Positions 18,042 to 28,364 of a DNA stretch of 37,529 nt are shown one piece after another (within the stretch, counting starts at the first letter, position 1; every line of letters begins with the position of its first letter). The stretch comes from Clostridiales bacterium (lineage in GTDB: Bacteria; Bacillota; Clostridia; Lutisporales; Lutisporaceae), in NCBI GenBank assembly GCA_012842725.1, contig DUSG01000056.1, positions 1-37,529 on the forward strand, written 5' to 3'. Position numbers and translations under genes: made by a program. The notes below the pieces were generated by a model. That model saw only the letters and a list, made by a program, of their open reading frames with translations. It was not told where the DNA came from and did no database searches.

Positions 18042-20141
18042 TTATTTGTCAGCATCTTTACTTTCATTGTCCATTAACGCATCTTTTCTTGACAAATTTA
18101 TTCTTCCTTGTTTATCAATATCAGTAACCTTAACAAGAATTTCATCTCCTACGTTTACCACATCTTCTACTTTTTCTACTCTTTTTTTATCTAGTTTTGA
18201 AATATGAACCAAACCTTCTTTACCAGGCAATATTTCAACAAATGCACCAAAGTTTGTAATTCTAATAACTTTTCCTATATATATATCTCCTTCTTCAATA
18301 TCTTTAGCCAATCCTTCTATCATCTTTATGGCCCTTTGTGCATTTTTAATATCAGGAGATGAAACATAAATTTTTCCATCATCTTCAATATCTATTTTTA
18401 CATTTGTTTCAGAAATAATTTTGTTAATAATTTTCCCGCCAGGACCAATTATATCTCTTATCTTTTCGGGATCAATCTTTGTAATAAGTATTTTTGGTGC
18501 ATAAGGTGATAACTGGGGTCTTGGAGCACTTATAACACTATTCATCTTATCTAAAATGAATAGTCTGCCTTCTCTTGCCTGTTGCAAAGCTTTTTGCAAT
18601 ATATCTTTGTCTATTCCGTCAATCTTTATGTCCATTTGAATGGCAGTTATTCCATCTTTTGTCCCTGCAACTTTGAAGTCCATATCGCCTAAAAAATCTT
18701 CAATTCCTTGAATATCGGATAAAATTACGACTTCATTTTCTTCTTTTATCAATCCCATTGCAATTCCTGCAACAGGCTTTCTGATAGGTACACCTGCGTC
18801 TAACAGTGCTAATGTACTTCCGCAAACACTTGCTTGTGAAGTTGAACCATTAGAGCTTAAAACTTCAGAAACCAATCTAATTGTATATGGAAATTCTTCT
18901 ACAGGTGGAATAACTGGTTCTAACGCTCTTTCAGCTAAAGCTCCGTGTCCTATCTCTCTTCTTCCCGGTCCTCTTAGAAATCTTGTTTCACCCACGCTAA
19001 ATGGCGGAAAATTATAATGGTGCATAAATCTCTTATAGTCTTCTTCTCCTAAACCATCTAATACTTGTACGTCACGCAAAGCACCTAGCGTTGCAACAGT
19101 CAAAACTTGTGTTTGGCCTCTTGTGAACAGTCCTGAACCATGCACCCTGGGTAAAAGACCTACTTCAACGGAGATTGGTCTGATTTCGTCTAGTTTTCTA
19201 TCATCAGGTCGTATCTTATGATTAATAATTAAATTTCTAACTTGTTCTTTTGTTATATCATATAAAACAGCTTCTACATCTTTTAAATTCTCTTCATATT
19301 TTTCTGCAAAATACAATAAAGCTTCTTCATTTACCTTTTCAATATTTTTCTGTCTCTCCTGCTTGTCGGGTGTTCTAATTGCTTCTAACATTTTTTCTTC
19401 TGCATATTCTCTTACTTCTCTTTCCAATTCTTCATCTATGGTTGCTAAAACAACTTCTTTCTTTTCTTTGCCTACTTTTGAAACTATATCTTCAATAAAA
19501 GCTACTATTTTCTTTATATGTTCATGCCCAAACATAATAGCTTCTAACATAGTTTCTTCTGTAACTTCATTACAACCTGCTTCAACCATCATAACAGCAT
19601 CTTTTGTTCCAGATACTACTAGATGAAGATCGCTTTTTTCTCTTTGTTCTGCAGTAGGATTTAAAACTAATTCTCCATTAACCAATCCAACTAAAACAGA
19701 GCCTGTAGGTCCTTTAAAAGGTATGGAAGATATTGATAATGCAGCAGATGAGCCTATCATTGCCACTATTTCCGGTAAGTTATCTTGATCAACTGACAAA
19801 ACAGTAGCAATTACTTGAACATCGTTCCTATAACCTTTTGGAAACAGTGGTCTTATAGGCCTATCAATTAATCTTGCATTCAATATAGCCTTTTCTGTAG
19901 GTTTCCCTTCTCTTTTAATAAAGCCACCTGGTATCTTACCTATTGCATAAAGTCTTTCTTCATAATCTACGCTTAATGGGAAAAAATCAATTCCTTCTTT
20001 CGGTTTATCAGAAGCACATGCAGTAACAAGCACTACCGTATCTCCATATCTTACCATAACAGCTCCATCGGCTTGTTCAGCAACTTTACCTACTTCAATG
20101 GTAAGCGTTCTGCCTGCTAATTCCATACTAAAACTTTCCAA
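18042..20141 (-). CDS. pnp: Polyribonucleotide nucleotidyltransferase; probable TTG start at 20141 behind AAGGAGGT
   Basis: Two RNase PH domains, KH ([15 protein letters not shown]) and S1 domain ([26 protein letters not shown]). Confidence 0.98.
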   Translation of the reverse strand: MESFSMELAGRTLTIEVGKVAEQADGAVMVRYGDTVVLVTACASDKPKEGIDFFPLSVDYEERLYAIGKIPGGFIKREGKPTEKAILNARLIDRPIRPLFPKGYRNDVQVIATVLSVDQDNLPEIVAMIGSSAALSISSIPFKGPTGSVLVGLVNGELVLNPTAEQREKSDLHLVVSGTKDAVMMVEAGCNEVTEETMLEAIMFGHEHIKKIVAFIEDIVSKVGKEKKEVVLATIDEELEREVREYAEEKMLEAIRTPDKQERQKNIEKVNEEALLYFAEKYEENLKDVEAVLYDITKEQVRNLIINHKIRPDDRKLDEIRPISVEVGLLPRVHGSGLFTRGQTQVLTVATLGALRDVQVLDGLGEEDYKRFMHHYNFPPFSVGETRFLRGPGRREIGHGALAERALEPVIPPVEEFPYTIRLVSEVLSSNGSTSQASVCGSTLALLDAGVPIRKPVAGIAMGLIKEENEVVILSDIQGIEDFLGDMDFKVAGTKDGITAIQMDIKIDGIDKDILQKALQQAREGRLFILDKMNSVISAPRPQLSPYAPKILITKIDPEKIRDIIGPGGKIINKIISETNVKIDIEDDGKIYVSSPDIKNAQRAIKMIEGLAKDIEEGDIYIGKVIRITNFGAFVEILPGKEGLVHISKLDKKRVEKVEDVVNVGDEILVKVTDIDKQGRINLSRKDALMDNESKDADK

Positions 20142-20223
20142 CTTATTACCTCCTTCCATAAAATAATATTTTATTTTCTATATAATATTTATTATTTCCT
20201 TCTTTTAATTTTAAAAAACGTAA

Positions 20224-20250
20224 ATAATGAGCGGATTTACCGCTCATTAT
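20224..20250 (-). terminator. Terminator downstream of rpsO
   Basis: ATAATGAGCGG / CCGCTCATTAT 11-bp stem; - strand continues TTACGTTTTTTAAAA. Confidence 0.85.
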
Positions 20251-20258
20251 AATCAATT

Positions 20259-20528
20259 TTATCTTCTTATTCCAAGTTCATTGATTATTTTTCTATATCT
20301 TTCTATGTCCTTGGACATCAAATAATTGAGCAATCCTCTTCTCTGACCAACCATTTTCAATAATCCTCTTCTTGAATGATGATCTTTCTTGTGAATTTTT
20401 AAGTGCTCATTCAAGATATTTATTCTCTCGGTCAACAAAGCTATTTGTACCTCTGGAGAACCAGTATCCCCTTCTTTTAATTGGTACTTTTTGATTATCT
20501 GCTCTTTTACTTCTTTTGACAATGCCAT
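20259..20528 (-). CDS. rpsO: 30S ribosomal protein S15
   Basis: 89 aa; [51 protein letters not shown]. Confidence 0.99.
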   Translation of the reverse strand: MALSKEVKEQIIKKYQLKEGDTGSPEVQIALLTERINILNEHLKIHKKDHHSRRGLLKMVGQRRGLLNYLMSKDIERYRKIINELGIRR

Positions 20529-20555
20529 GATTTCACCTCCTAATTATTTACTCCA

Positions 20556-20614
20556 TTTGCTAAGCATAACGTCGGTGAGTCGTTATGCCTGGCATATGGT
20601 CATATCTATGCAAA
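20556..20614 (-). promoter_or_regulatory. Candidate S15 autoregulatory leader
   Basis: rpsO 5' UTR with TTTGC/GCAAA closing helix and GCATAACG-N9-CGTTATGC hairpin, plus competing TATGCC-A-GGCATA and a short ATAT-GACC-ATAT helix. Confidence 0.5.
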
Positions 20615-20618
20615 ATAA

Positions 20619-20647
20619 ATTTTATCATAGCTAAAACATTGTGTAAA
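20619..20647 (-). promoter_or_regulatory. Sigma-A promoter of rpsO
   Basis: - strand TTTACA-17 nt-TAAAAT, about 90 nt upstream of the rpsO ATG. Confidence 0.75.
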
Positions 20648-20649
20648 GA

Positions 20650-21564
20650 TTATTTATAGTTTAATCTAAAATTAATATCTTCAATTATTTGTAATCTCAA
20701 TTCCGTAGGGGTATTAAATGTTTTTTCTTCACGTATCCATTTAAGAAATTCAATTTCTATATTCTCATAGTATATATCTCCATCAAAATCAATTATATGA
20801 GTCTCAATATTTATCCCTTTACCGTTAAATGTTGGATTAGTTCCAATGTTTGTAACACTTTTGTATTCTTTATTATTTATAAATGTATTTGTTAAGTATA
20901 CTCCAGGTTTTGGTATTACTATATCATCATTAATATTTATATTTGCTGTTCTTATACCTATTTTTCGTCCATTACCTCTTCCTCTTACTACTTGTCCATC
21001 TATACTGTAATGACGACCTAGATAAATATCAATATCTTCAACTTGGCCATCTTTTATTTTTTTTCTGATCAAACTGCTAGACACGATTTCTCCATTTATA
21101 GTTACTGCATCAACAACTTGTACATCAAATCCAAATAGTTTTCCATAAGCTTTCAAAGTTTCTGCATTGCCTTTTTTGCCATTACCAAAAGTAAAATTAT
21201 ACCCAACCACTACACATTTTGCTTCGAACTTTGCAATCAAAATATCCTTTACAAATGTTTCTTCATCCATTTTCATGATATTTTCGAAATCCTCAAAATA
21301 AACAATATCTATGCCCATTTCTGACATTATTTCAATACGTTTATGATTTTGTGTTATCATTTCCACAAATGTACCTGGAGATAGAATTTTTTTGGGATGT
21401 TCTTTAAATGTATAAACCATACTTCTACAATTTAATTCTTTGCTTTTTCGGATAACCGTTTGAATTAATTTTTGATGCCCAATATGCACTCCATCAAAAC
21501 TTCCAAGAGCTATACAGTATGGAACATGGTTTTTTGCTTCTTCATAATTAGTATACAGTAACAT
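20650..21564 (-). CDS. ribF: Bifunctional riboflavin kinase/FAD synthetase
   Basis: IALGSFDGVHIGHQKLI, VVGYNFTFGNGKKGN, flavokinase GVYLTNTFINNKEYKSVTNIGTNPTF. Confidence 0.96.
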   Translation of the reverse strand: MLLYTNYEEAKNHVPYCIALGSFDGVHIGHQKLIQTVIRKSKELNCRSMVYTFKEHPKKILSPGTFVEMITQNHKRIEIMSEMGIDIVYFEDFENIMKMDEETFVKDILIAKFEAKCVVVGYNFTFGNGKKGNAETLKAYGKLFGFDVQVVDAVTINGEIVSSSLIRKKIKDGQVEDIDIYLGRHYSIDGQVVRGRGNGRKIGIRTANININDDIVIPKPGVYLTNTFINNKEYKSVTNIGTNPTFNGKGINIETHIIDFDGDIYYENIEIEFLKWIREEKTFNTPTELRLQIIEDINFRLNYK

Positions 21565-21592
21565 TTATATATCTCCTCTTATCTCCTTTTAA

Positions 21593-22504
21593 TCATGTGA
21601 ATAATGTTTTTATTCTTACGTAATTTCTATTTTGCTTTTCATCAAACTCAACGGTCCCAAGTGCTAAAAATTTATCATCATTATATATTCTTACAATAGT
21701 TCCTATTTTATAATTTTCGATATCATCTTTTAATCCTGGAGCAAAAATTGGATTTCCATTTAAAACTGATTTTTCAGCCGATTTTTTTATTTGAATTATG
21801 TCAAACTCTGAGAAAAGGACATCAGTTGGCAATATAAATTTATTTATAGTATTTTCTCTAACAGCATCATAAATATCTTCCAGTGTACTAGACTCTTCTA
21901 TAATAAATGGAGATACTTCTAGCCTAATCAATTGAGACATATGAGCTCCATATCCAGATTTTTCTCCAATATCATTACATAATGTCCTGATATATGTTCC
22001 TTTTGAACATGTTATATCTATTATAAATTCATCTTTACGAATTTTATCAACAAGTACTATATCGAAAATTTCAACCCATCTTCCTTTTATATCTATATTC
22101 TGGCCTTCTTTTGCATATTGATAAAGTTTTTTACCCTTATATTTTATAGCTGAATACATGGGAGGTATTTGAAAAACTTTACCTTTAAAACTGTTAATCA
22201 GTTCGAATACTGTTTTTTCGTCTAAATCCGGTGTTGGAATTTTTTTAATTATTTCACCGTATTTATCATAGGTTGTAGTAGTAATTCCAAACTTAATATT
22301 TGCTCTATATTTTTTCTTTTTATCCATGAGATATTGTACAGCTTTAGTAGCCTTTCCTAAACATATAGGCAGTACTCCTGCTGCTTCAGGATCTAATGTG
22401 CCTGCGTGTCCAACTTTTTTTATCTTTAATTGTTTTCTGATATAATCTACAACATCGTGTGATGTCATACCAGGAGGTTTCAAAACATTGATTATACCAT
22501 TCAT
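21593..22504 (-). CDS. truB: tRNA pseudouridine(55) synthase; probable start at M9 of the track ORF
   Basis: MNGIINVLKPPGMTSHDVVDYIRK, GHAGTLDPEAAGVLPICLGKATK, KGTYIRTLCNDIG. Confidence 0.97.
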   Translation of the reverse strand: MNGIINVLKPPGMTSHDVVDYIRKQLKIKKVGHAGTLDPEAAGVLPICLGKATKAVQYLMDKKKKYRANIKFGITTTTYDKYGEIIKKIPTPDLDEKTVFELINSFKGKVFQIPPMYSAIKYKGKKLYQYAKEGQNIDIKGRWVEIFDIVLVDKIRKDEFIIDITCSKGTYIRTLCNDIGEKSGYGAHMSQLIRLEVSPFIIEESSTLEDIYDAVRENTINKFILPTDVLFSEFDIIQIKKSAEKSVLNGNPIFAPGLKDDIENYKIGTIVRIYNDDKFLALGTVEFDEKQNRNYVRIKTLFT

Positions 22505-22508
22505 TTCT

Positions 22509-23465
22509 TCACCGCCGTAATACATCAATTACTGTTTCAATTATCTTATTCCTTATATTGTCTAAGTCTCCGTCAATTATGGCTCCAGCAGCCCTTTTAT
22601 GGCCTCCTCCGCCAAATTTCTCTGCAACCTCATTTACATTAACATAATCTTTTGATCTGAAACCTATTTTAATTTTTCCGTTATCAATTTCTCTGAACAA
22701 TAAGGCTACTTCTACGCCTTTAATGTCTCTTGCAAAATTAATGATGCCATCTACATCTTCATCTTTTGCTCCAATTGTGTCAAAAGATTCTTTAGTTATA
22801 ATCATAGAAGCTATTTTATCTTCATAATCAAATCTTAAAGTACTTAGCGCCTTACTTATAAGTTTGATTTTTTCTTTGGAATTGTTTTGGTATATAACTT
22901 TATATAACTTAAACGGTTCAACACCATTTCTGATTAAATCAGCCGTTATTTCGTGTGTAATAAAAGATGTATTGCTATACTGAAATTGTCCTGTGTCCGT
23001 AACTATTCCTGTATAAATACATTGGCAAATGTCTATATCCAATTGTATATCAAATTCTTTAATTAACTTGTATACAATTTCAGCTGTTGCAGCAGCAGTT
23101 TCATCAATTAAATTAATATGACCAAACCTTGTATTGTTAATATGATGATCAATATTTATCACATTGCCATTTTTTAAGTACTTTACACTTTTGCCAAGTC
23201 TTTCAGCATCCCCACAATCTAGTACTATTACTAAATCAAACTCGTATTCCTTTTCAGGTTTTACAATTTTATCGGAATTTTTAAGAAATTTATAGATTTC
23301 AGGTACGTCATCATCTAGTATAACTAATGGATTCTTATCCATCTTTATAAGAGAATTATATAATGCAAGACAAGAACCTATATTGTCTCCATCAGGCATG
23401 ATATGAGACAGTATGGCAATGTTTCTACTATCATTAATTAACTTTACCACTTTTTTATTAATCAA
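22509..23465 (-). CDS. nrnA: DHH/DHHA1 phosphoesterase (NrnA-like oligoribonuclease/pAp phosphatase)
   Basis: ILSHIMPDGDNIGSCLAL, VLDCGDAERLG, NIDHHINNTRFG, KFGGGGHKRAAGA. Confidence 0.92.
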   Translation of the reverse strand: MINKKVVKLINDSRNIAILSHIMPDGDNIGSCLALYNSLIKMDKNPLVILDDDVPEIYKFLKNSDKIVKPEKEYEFDLVIVLDCGDAERLGKSVKYLKNGNVINIDHHINNTRFGHINLIDETAAATAEIVYKLIKEFDIQLDIDICQCIYTGIVTDTGQFQYSNTSFITHEITADLIRNGVEPFKLYKVIYQNNSKEKIKLISKALSTLRFDYEDKIASMIITKESFDTIGAKDEDVDGIINFARDIKGVEVALLFREIDNGKIKIGFRSKDYVNVNEVAEKFGGGGHKRAAGAIIDGDLDNIRNKIIETVIDVLRR

Positions 23466-23826
23466 TGTTTTTTCCTTCTTCCTGTTTCTTAATTCTGTTC
23501 AAAATTTCAGAAATTCTCACACCATGCTCTATGGATTCATCTAATACAAACTGGATTTCTGGGAGATATCTTATTTTTATTTCTTCGCCAAGTCTTTTTC
23601 GAATAAACCCACTAGCATTTTTTAATCCTTCAAAAGTTCTTTCTTTTTCTTCTTTATTACCGTATATGCTGACATATACCTTTGCATATTTTATGTCCGG
23701 AGTTGTTTCAACTGAAACAATACTGCACATAGCTGAAATTCGCGGATCTTTCAATTCGTTCATGATTATTTTACTTATTTCTCTTTTAATTTCTTCAGAT
23801 ATACGATTTAATCTTTGTACAGACAT
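23458..23826 (-). CDS. rbfA: 30S ribosome-binding factor A
   Basis: RLNRISEEIKREISKIIMNELKDPRI, KYAKVYVSIYG, LPEIQFVLDESIEHGVRI. Confidence 0.96.
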   Translation of the reverse strand: MSVQRLNRISEEIKREISKIIMNELKDPRISAMCSIVSVETTPDIKYAKVYVSIYGNKEEKERTFEGLKNASGFIRKRLGEEIKIRYLPEIQFVLDESIEHGVRISEILNRIKKQEEGKNID

Positions 23827-23844
23827 CTTTAATCACCTGCTTAT

Positions 23845-26070
23845 TTATTTTCTTGGTACAGCCTCCATTGTATAAGTTTCGATTATATCTCCTTCTTTTA
23901 TGTCATTAAATTTTTCCAGAGTTATTCCGCATTCAAAACCTGCATTTACTTCTCTGGCATCATCTTTAAATCGTTTTAAGGAAGCTATTTTCCCTTCGTA
24001 TATAACTACTCCATCTCTAATAACTCTTGCTTCATTATTTCTATTTACCTTACCATCAGTTACATAGCATCCTGCTATTGTACCAACACTGGAAGCTTTA
24101 AATATGGCTCTAACTTCAGCATGACCTGTTACAACTTCCTTATATTCTGGTTCTAACATTCCTTTCATCGCAGATTGCATATCTTCTATAGCATCATATA
24201 TTACTCTATACAATCTGATATCAACTTTATGTTTTTCTGCCAACGTTGCTGCTGAAGGTTGAGGTCTAACATTAAATCCTATTATTATAGCATTGGAAGC
24301 AGATGCAAACATAACATCAGTTTCTGTAATTGCACCTACACCACCGTGAATTGCTTTTATTTTTACTTCATCATTACTTAGTTTTTCTAATGATTGTTTT
24401 AATGCCTCAACAGAACCTTGTACATCTGCTTTAATAATGATGTTTAATTCCTTGACTTTACCTGCCTGTATCTGATTGAATAAATCATCCAATGAAATTT
24501 TTTGACTACTTTGCAGATGTTCTTCACGATATTTTTCTTTTCTTTTTTCCGATATCGTTCTAGCTGTTTTTTCGTCATTTACTGTAATAAATATATCACC
24601 AGCATCAGGAACTTCAGATAAACCTGTTATCTCTACAGGCATTGATGGACCTGCTTTTTTTACATTTTTTCCTTTATCATCTGTCATAGTTCTTACTTTA
24701 CCATAAGTATTTCCTACAATAAAATAGTCACCGATATTTAAAGTACCATTTTGTATCAAAACAGTTGCAACCGGTCCTCTGCTTTTATCCAGTTTTGCCT
24801 CAATAACAGTTCCTCTCGCTTTTTTATTAGGATTAGCTTTTAGCTCTTGCATCTCTGCAACTAATAATATCATCTCTAAAAGATTTTCTATACCTATTTT
24901 CTTTTTTGCAGATACAGGTACACAAATTGTATCTCCGCCCCAATCTTCCGGTATAAGACCATGTTCTGTCAGCTCTTGTTTTACTCTATCAGGATTAGCA
25001 CCAGATTTATCTATTTTATTTATTGCAACAATAATAGTTACATTTGCTGCCTTGGCATGATTTATCGCTTCTATTGTCTGGGGCATAACGCCATCATCCG
25101 CTGCAACAACTAAGACAGCTATATCTGTAACTTTCGCACCTCTTGCTCTCATAGCTGTAAAAGCTTCGTGCCCGGGTGTATCAAGGAAGGTAATTTTTTT
25201 TCCATCAATATTAACCATATAGGCTCCTATATGTTGTGTAATACCTCCAGCTTCTGTAGCAATTACATTAGTTTGTCTAATAGCGTCCAGAAGTGATGTT
25301 TTTCCGTGATCAACGTGACCCATTATTGTTACAACAGGTGGTCTTGGTTTTAAATCTTCTTCCCTATCTTCTTCTTCTTGCAAAAGTAATTCTTCATCAT
25401 CTTTTTCTATCGCTTTTTCAATTTTGATTCCAAATTCATCAGCAATTAATGATGCTGTATCAAAATCTATTTCTTGATTAATTGTTGCAACAATACCAAG
25501 AAGTAATAATTTTTTTATTATCTCTGCAACAGATTTTCCGATTTTTTCGCTAAGTTCTTTAACAGATATGGAACTTCCAATTTTTATTGGCTTTTTTGAT
25601 ATTATAGGTTCATCATTTTTGGGTTGATTTTCAGAAGTTTTCTTTTCCTTCTTTTTATCCCATTTTATATTAACTTTCTTTTTATTGTTTTCACTTTTTT
25701 TGCTTTGCGATATCTTTCTTATTTTTTTTGATGTTTTATCATTGCTATATTCTTTTTCATAGTCATCATTTATATAAGAATCATTAAACACATTCTCTTC
25801 TTTTTTAATATTTTTTTTAGTATTGTAGTAATTTGACATATTCTTATTTTTTATATCAGTAGATGTAACAGCTTTTCTATCTATCTTTTTATCTTCCTTT
25901 TTTTCTTCTTCTTTTTTTAAAAATAAATCCCTGATAAGTTTTTCTTCATCGCTTTCAATATTACTCATATGATTATTTATATTAATATTTATTTCTTTTG
26001 CTTTAGCAATTAATTCTTTGCTGGACAATCCTAACTCTTTAGCTAACTCATATAATCTCTTTTTACCCAA
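23845..26070 (-). CDS. infB: Translation initiation factor IF-2; probable TTG start at 26070
   Basis: [40 protein letters not shown]; Lys/Glu-rich N-terminal linker; SD GGGGGTGA 5 nt before TTG. Confidence 0.98.
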   Translation of the reverse strand: MGKKRLYELAKELGLSSKELIAKAKEINININNHMSNIESDEEKLIRDLFLKKEEEKKEDKKIDRKAVTSTDIKNKNMSNYYNTKKNIKKEENVFNDSYINDDYEKEYSNDKTSKKIRKISQSKKSENNKKKVNIKWDKKKEKKTSENQPKNDEPIISKKPIKIGSSISVKELSEKIGKSVAEIIKKLLLLGIVATINQEIDFDTASLIADEFGIKIEKAIEKDDEELLLQEEEDREEDLKPRPPVVTIMGHVDHGKTSLLDAIRQTNVIATEAGGITQHIGAYMVNIDGKKITFLDTPGHEAFTAMRARGAKVTDIAVLVVAADDGVMPQTIEAINHAKAANVTIIVAINKIDKSGANPDRVKQELTEHGLIPEDWGGDTICVPVSAKKKIGIENLLEMILLVAEMQELKANPNKKARGTVIEAKLDKSRGPVATVLIQNGTLNIGDYFIVGNTYGKVRTMTDDKGKNVKKAGPSMPVEITGLSEVPDAGDIFITVNDEKTARTISEKRKEKYREEHLQSSQKISLDDLFNQIQAGKVKELNIIIKADVQGSVEALKQSLEKLSNDEVKIKAIHGGVGAITETDVMFASASNAIIIGFNVRPQPSAATLAEKHKVDIRLYRVIYDAIEDMQSAMKGMLEPEYKEVVTGHAEVRAIFKASSVGTIAGCYVTDGKVNRNNEARVIRDGVVIYEGKIASLKRFKDDAREVNAGFECGITLEKFNDIKEGDIIETYTMEAVPRK

Positions 26071-26088
26071 ATAATTCACCCCCAATTT

Positions 26089-26403
26089 TTATTGGTTATT
26101 TTCCAATAAACTTATCAAAACTTTAGCAAAGTTTTCATCTATTATACCAATAACAGATCTAATTTTTCGTCCCAGACTCATACTTAATTCTTCCTTTGTT
26201 AAGCATACAAAGTATGGAACATTATAATAACGTGCCGAATTTGTAAACTTATCTTTCGTATTATTAGAAGCATCTTCAGCTATTATCAGTAATTTTATTT
26301 TTCTCTTTCTTAACGCAAGCTTTATTGGGTCTTGACCTGATATTACTTTTCCTGATTTATATGCAAAACCTATCATGGTTAATATCTTATTCCGATTCTT
26401 CAT
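26089..26403 (-). CDS. ylxQ: L7Ae-family ribosomal protein-like YlxQ
   Basis: About 100 aa L7Ae-type, GFAYKSGKVISGQ...LLIIAEDASNNTKDKF; between ylxR and infB. Confidence 0.88.
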   Translation of the reverse strand: MKNRNKILTMIGFAYKSGKVISGQDPIKLALRKRKIKLLIIAEDASNNTKDKFTNSARYYNVPYFVCLTKEELSMSLGRKIRSVIGIIDENFAKVLISLLENNQ

Positions 26404-26668
26404 TTGATAGAATTTGCTCCTTTAGAGTTTCAATTAATTGATCATCAATATTTGTTTCCAATGAACGTTCTATGCTTTTAGCTTTTATTGCATTTTCAAA
26501 ACATTCAATAGTGGGGCATATATAGCACCCCCTACCTGATGCTTTACCTTTTAAATCTATAAATATAATGCCTTCCGGACTTCTCACTATTCTTATCATT
26601 TCCTTTTTAGGTTTCTTTTCATTGCATCCTAAGCATGTTCTCATGGGAATTTTCTTTTTCACCATCAA
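26387..26668 (-). CDS. ylxR: YlxR family RNA-binding protein
   Basis: RTCLGCNEKKPKKEMIRIVRSPEG, GRGCYICP motif; between nusA and ylxQ. Confidence 0.92.
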   Translation of the reverse strand: MMVKKKIPMRTCLGCNEKKPKKEMIRIVRSPEGIIFIDLKGKASGRGCYICPTIECFENAIKAKSIERSLETNIDDQLIETLKEQILSNEESE

Positions 26669-26677
26669 ACCACCCTC

Positions 26678-27721
26678 TTATTCCATCGATGTGACTTGAG
26701 ATTCGCTTTTGATATCAATTTTACAGCCTGTAAGCTTTGCCGCTAATCTTGCATTTTGCCCTTCCTTACCAATAGCTAATGATAACTGTGAATCACTAAC
26801 AACAACATTAGCAATATTTTCTTCTTTGTTGATAGATACACTAATCACTTTTGCAGGACTTAATGCGCTGGCTACAAATTCCGCTAAATCACTACTCCAT
26901 TCAATAATATCTATCTTTTCCCCTCTTAATTCATCAACTATAACCTGAACTCTTTGTCCTTTCTGACCAACGCAAGCACCAACAGCATCTATATTTTCAT
27001 CGTGTGAATATACTGCTATTTTTGTTCTTGAACCTGCTTCTCTTGATATAGCTTTTATCTCTACTATACCATCTCTTATCTCTGGCACTTCTAATTCAAA
27101 CAGCCTTTTAACCAAACTTGGATGAGTTCTTGATAAAATTACTTGTGGTCCTTTAGTTGTTTTTTTGACTTCCACCACATAAGTTTTTATCCTGTCACCA
27201 ACATTATATGTTTCTCCAGGAGTTTGCTCATTTGGACCCAGAATAGCTTCTGTTCTACCAAGATCTATATAAACATTATTTTTTTCTTTTCTTTGAACTA
27301 ATCCAGTTACAATCTCATCTTCCTTATTAATAAATTCTTCATAGATATTTATTCTTTCAGCTTCTCTAATACGTTGTACAACCACTTGTTTAGCTGTTTG
27401 CGCAGCAATTCTTCCAAAATTCTTTGGAGTAACTTTAATCTCTACTATATCTCCAATTTTATAGTTTTTATTTATACTTTTTGCATCTTCAAGGCTTATT
27501 TCTAGCAATTCGTTATTAACAGTTTCAACTACAGTTTTTCTTGCAAATACTTCAACATCACCGCTTTCTCTATTTATAGCAACTCTCACATTTTGTGCAG
27601 TTCCATAATTTTTTTTGTATGCACTTACTAATGCTGAATTTATAGCTTCAAATAGCACATCTTCTTTTATCCCCTTTTCCTTAGCAATCTGTTGGATTGC
27701 TTGGAGAAACTCCCCGTTCAT
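26678..27721 (-). CDS. nusA: Transcription termination/antitermination factor NusA
   Basis: N-terminal NusA domain, S1 and two KH domains (GACVGQKGQRVQVIVDELRGEKIDIIEWS; AIGKEGQNARLAAKLTG). Confidence 0.98.
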   Translation of the reverse strand: MNGEFLQAIQQIAKEKGIKEDVLFEAINSALVSAYKKNYGTAQNVRVAINRESGDVEVFARKTVVETVNNELLEISLEDAKSINKNYKIGDIVEIKVTPKNFGRIAAQTAKQVVVQRIREAERINIYEEFINKEDEIVTGLVQRKEKNNVYIDLGRTEAILGPNEQTPGETYNVGDRIKTYVVEVKKTTKGPQVILSRTHPSLVKRLFELEVPEIRDGIVEIKAISREAGSRTKIAVYSHDENIDAVGACVGQKGQRVQVIVDELRGEKIDIIEWSSDLAEFVASALSPAKVISVSINKEENIANVVVSDSQLSLAIGKEGQNARLAAKLTGCKIDIKSESQVTSME

Positions 27722-27737
27722 TTAGTTTTAACCCTCC

Positions 27738-28196
27738 TTAAAATTTTATTGTAGGTCTCATTACAGCTATCATCTTTCTATCAACTTCGATAATTTTACC
27801 ATTGAAATTTAGTACTACTTTATTATCATCAAAATCTAATAAGATTGCTTCAATAGTTTTTTTCCCTTCGTAAGGTTCATAAAACTTTATTTCTAATTCT
27901 TTGTTTAAATTCTTTTTAAAATCTCTTTCAGTTTTTAATGGCCTGTCAATTCCTGGTGAAGATACCTCAAATATATAAGAATGATCTATGGGATCAACCT
28001 CATCTAGTTTAACACTTAATTCCTCACTTACTAATTGACAATCATCTATGGTTATGCCACCTTCTTTATCTATAAATAACCTAAGATACCACTGCCCACC
28101 TTCTTTCTTATATTCTGCATCAACAAACTCGAAATTATATTTTTCTAGAATTGGCATACTTAACTCATATAATATATCTTCAACTTTCTTATTCAA
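27738..28196 (-). CDS. rimP: Ribosome maturation factor RimP; probable TTG start at 28196
   Basis: FVDAEYKKEGGQWYLRLFIDKEGGITIDDCQLVSEELS, YIFEVSSPGIDRPLKTERDF. Confidence 0.96.
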   Translation of the reverse strand: MNKKVEDILYELSMPILEKYNFEFVDAEYKKEGGQWYLRLFIDKEGGITIDDCQLVSEELSVKLDEVDPIDHSYIFEVSSPGIDRPLKTERDFKKNLNKELEIKFYEPYEGKKTIEAILLDFDDNKVVLNFNGKIIEVDRKMIAVMRPTIKF

Positions 28197-28281
28197 TCTA
28201 ACTCCTCCCAATTATATAATTAATATCCTCATTTAACTAGAAAAGTATAACGAGGTAAAAATATTATATTTATAATAGGAA

Positions 28282-28302
28282 AGAGTGGGAGATACCCACT
28301 CT
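28282..28302 (-). terminator. Terminator/hairpin between polC and rimP
   Basis: AGAGTGGG-AGATA-CCCACTCT 8-bp stem; - strand continues TTTCCTATT. Confidence 0.55.
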
Positions 28303-28364
28303 AATTGAAAATAATAAATTTAAGTCCAGAAAAATTATATCATTGTTTACATTCTCATGCAAGG

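Noticed and set aside
20142-20223. pnp leader hairpin of the RNase III-autoregulation type
   Set aside because: Only A/T self-complementarity (AAATAAT.../ATTATTT), expected by chance in such AT-rich sequence.
25370-26000. Low-complexity Lys/Glu/Ser-rich region in infB as a possible insertion
   Set aside because: IF-2 commonly has a variable charged linker between its N-terminal and G domains; nothing suggests a foreign insert.
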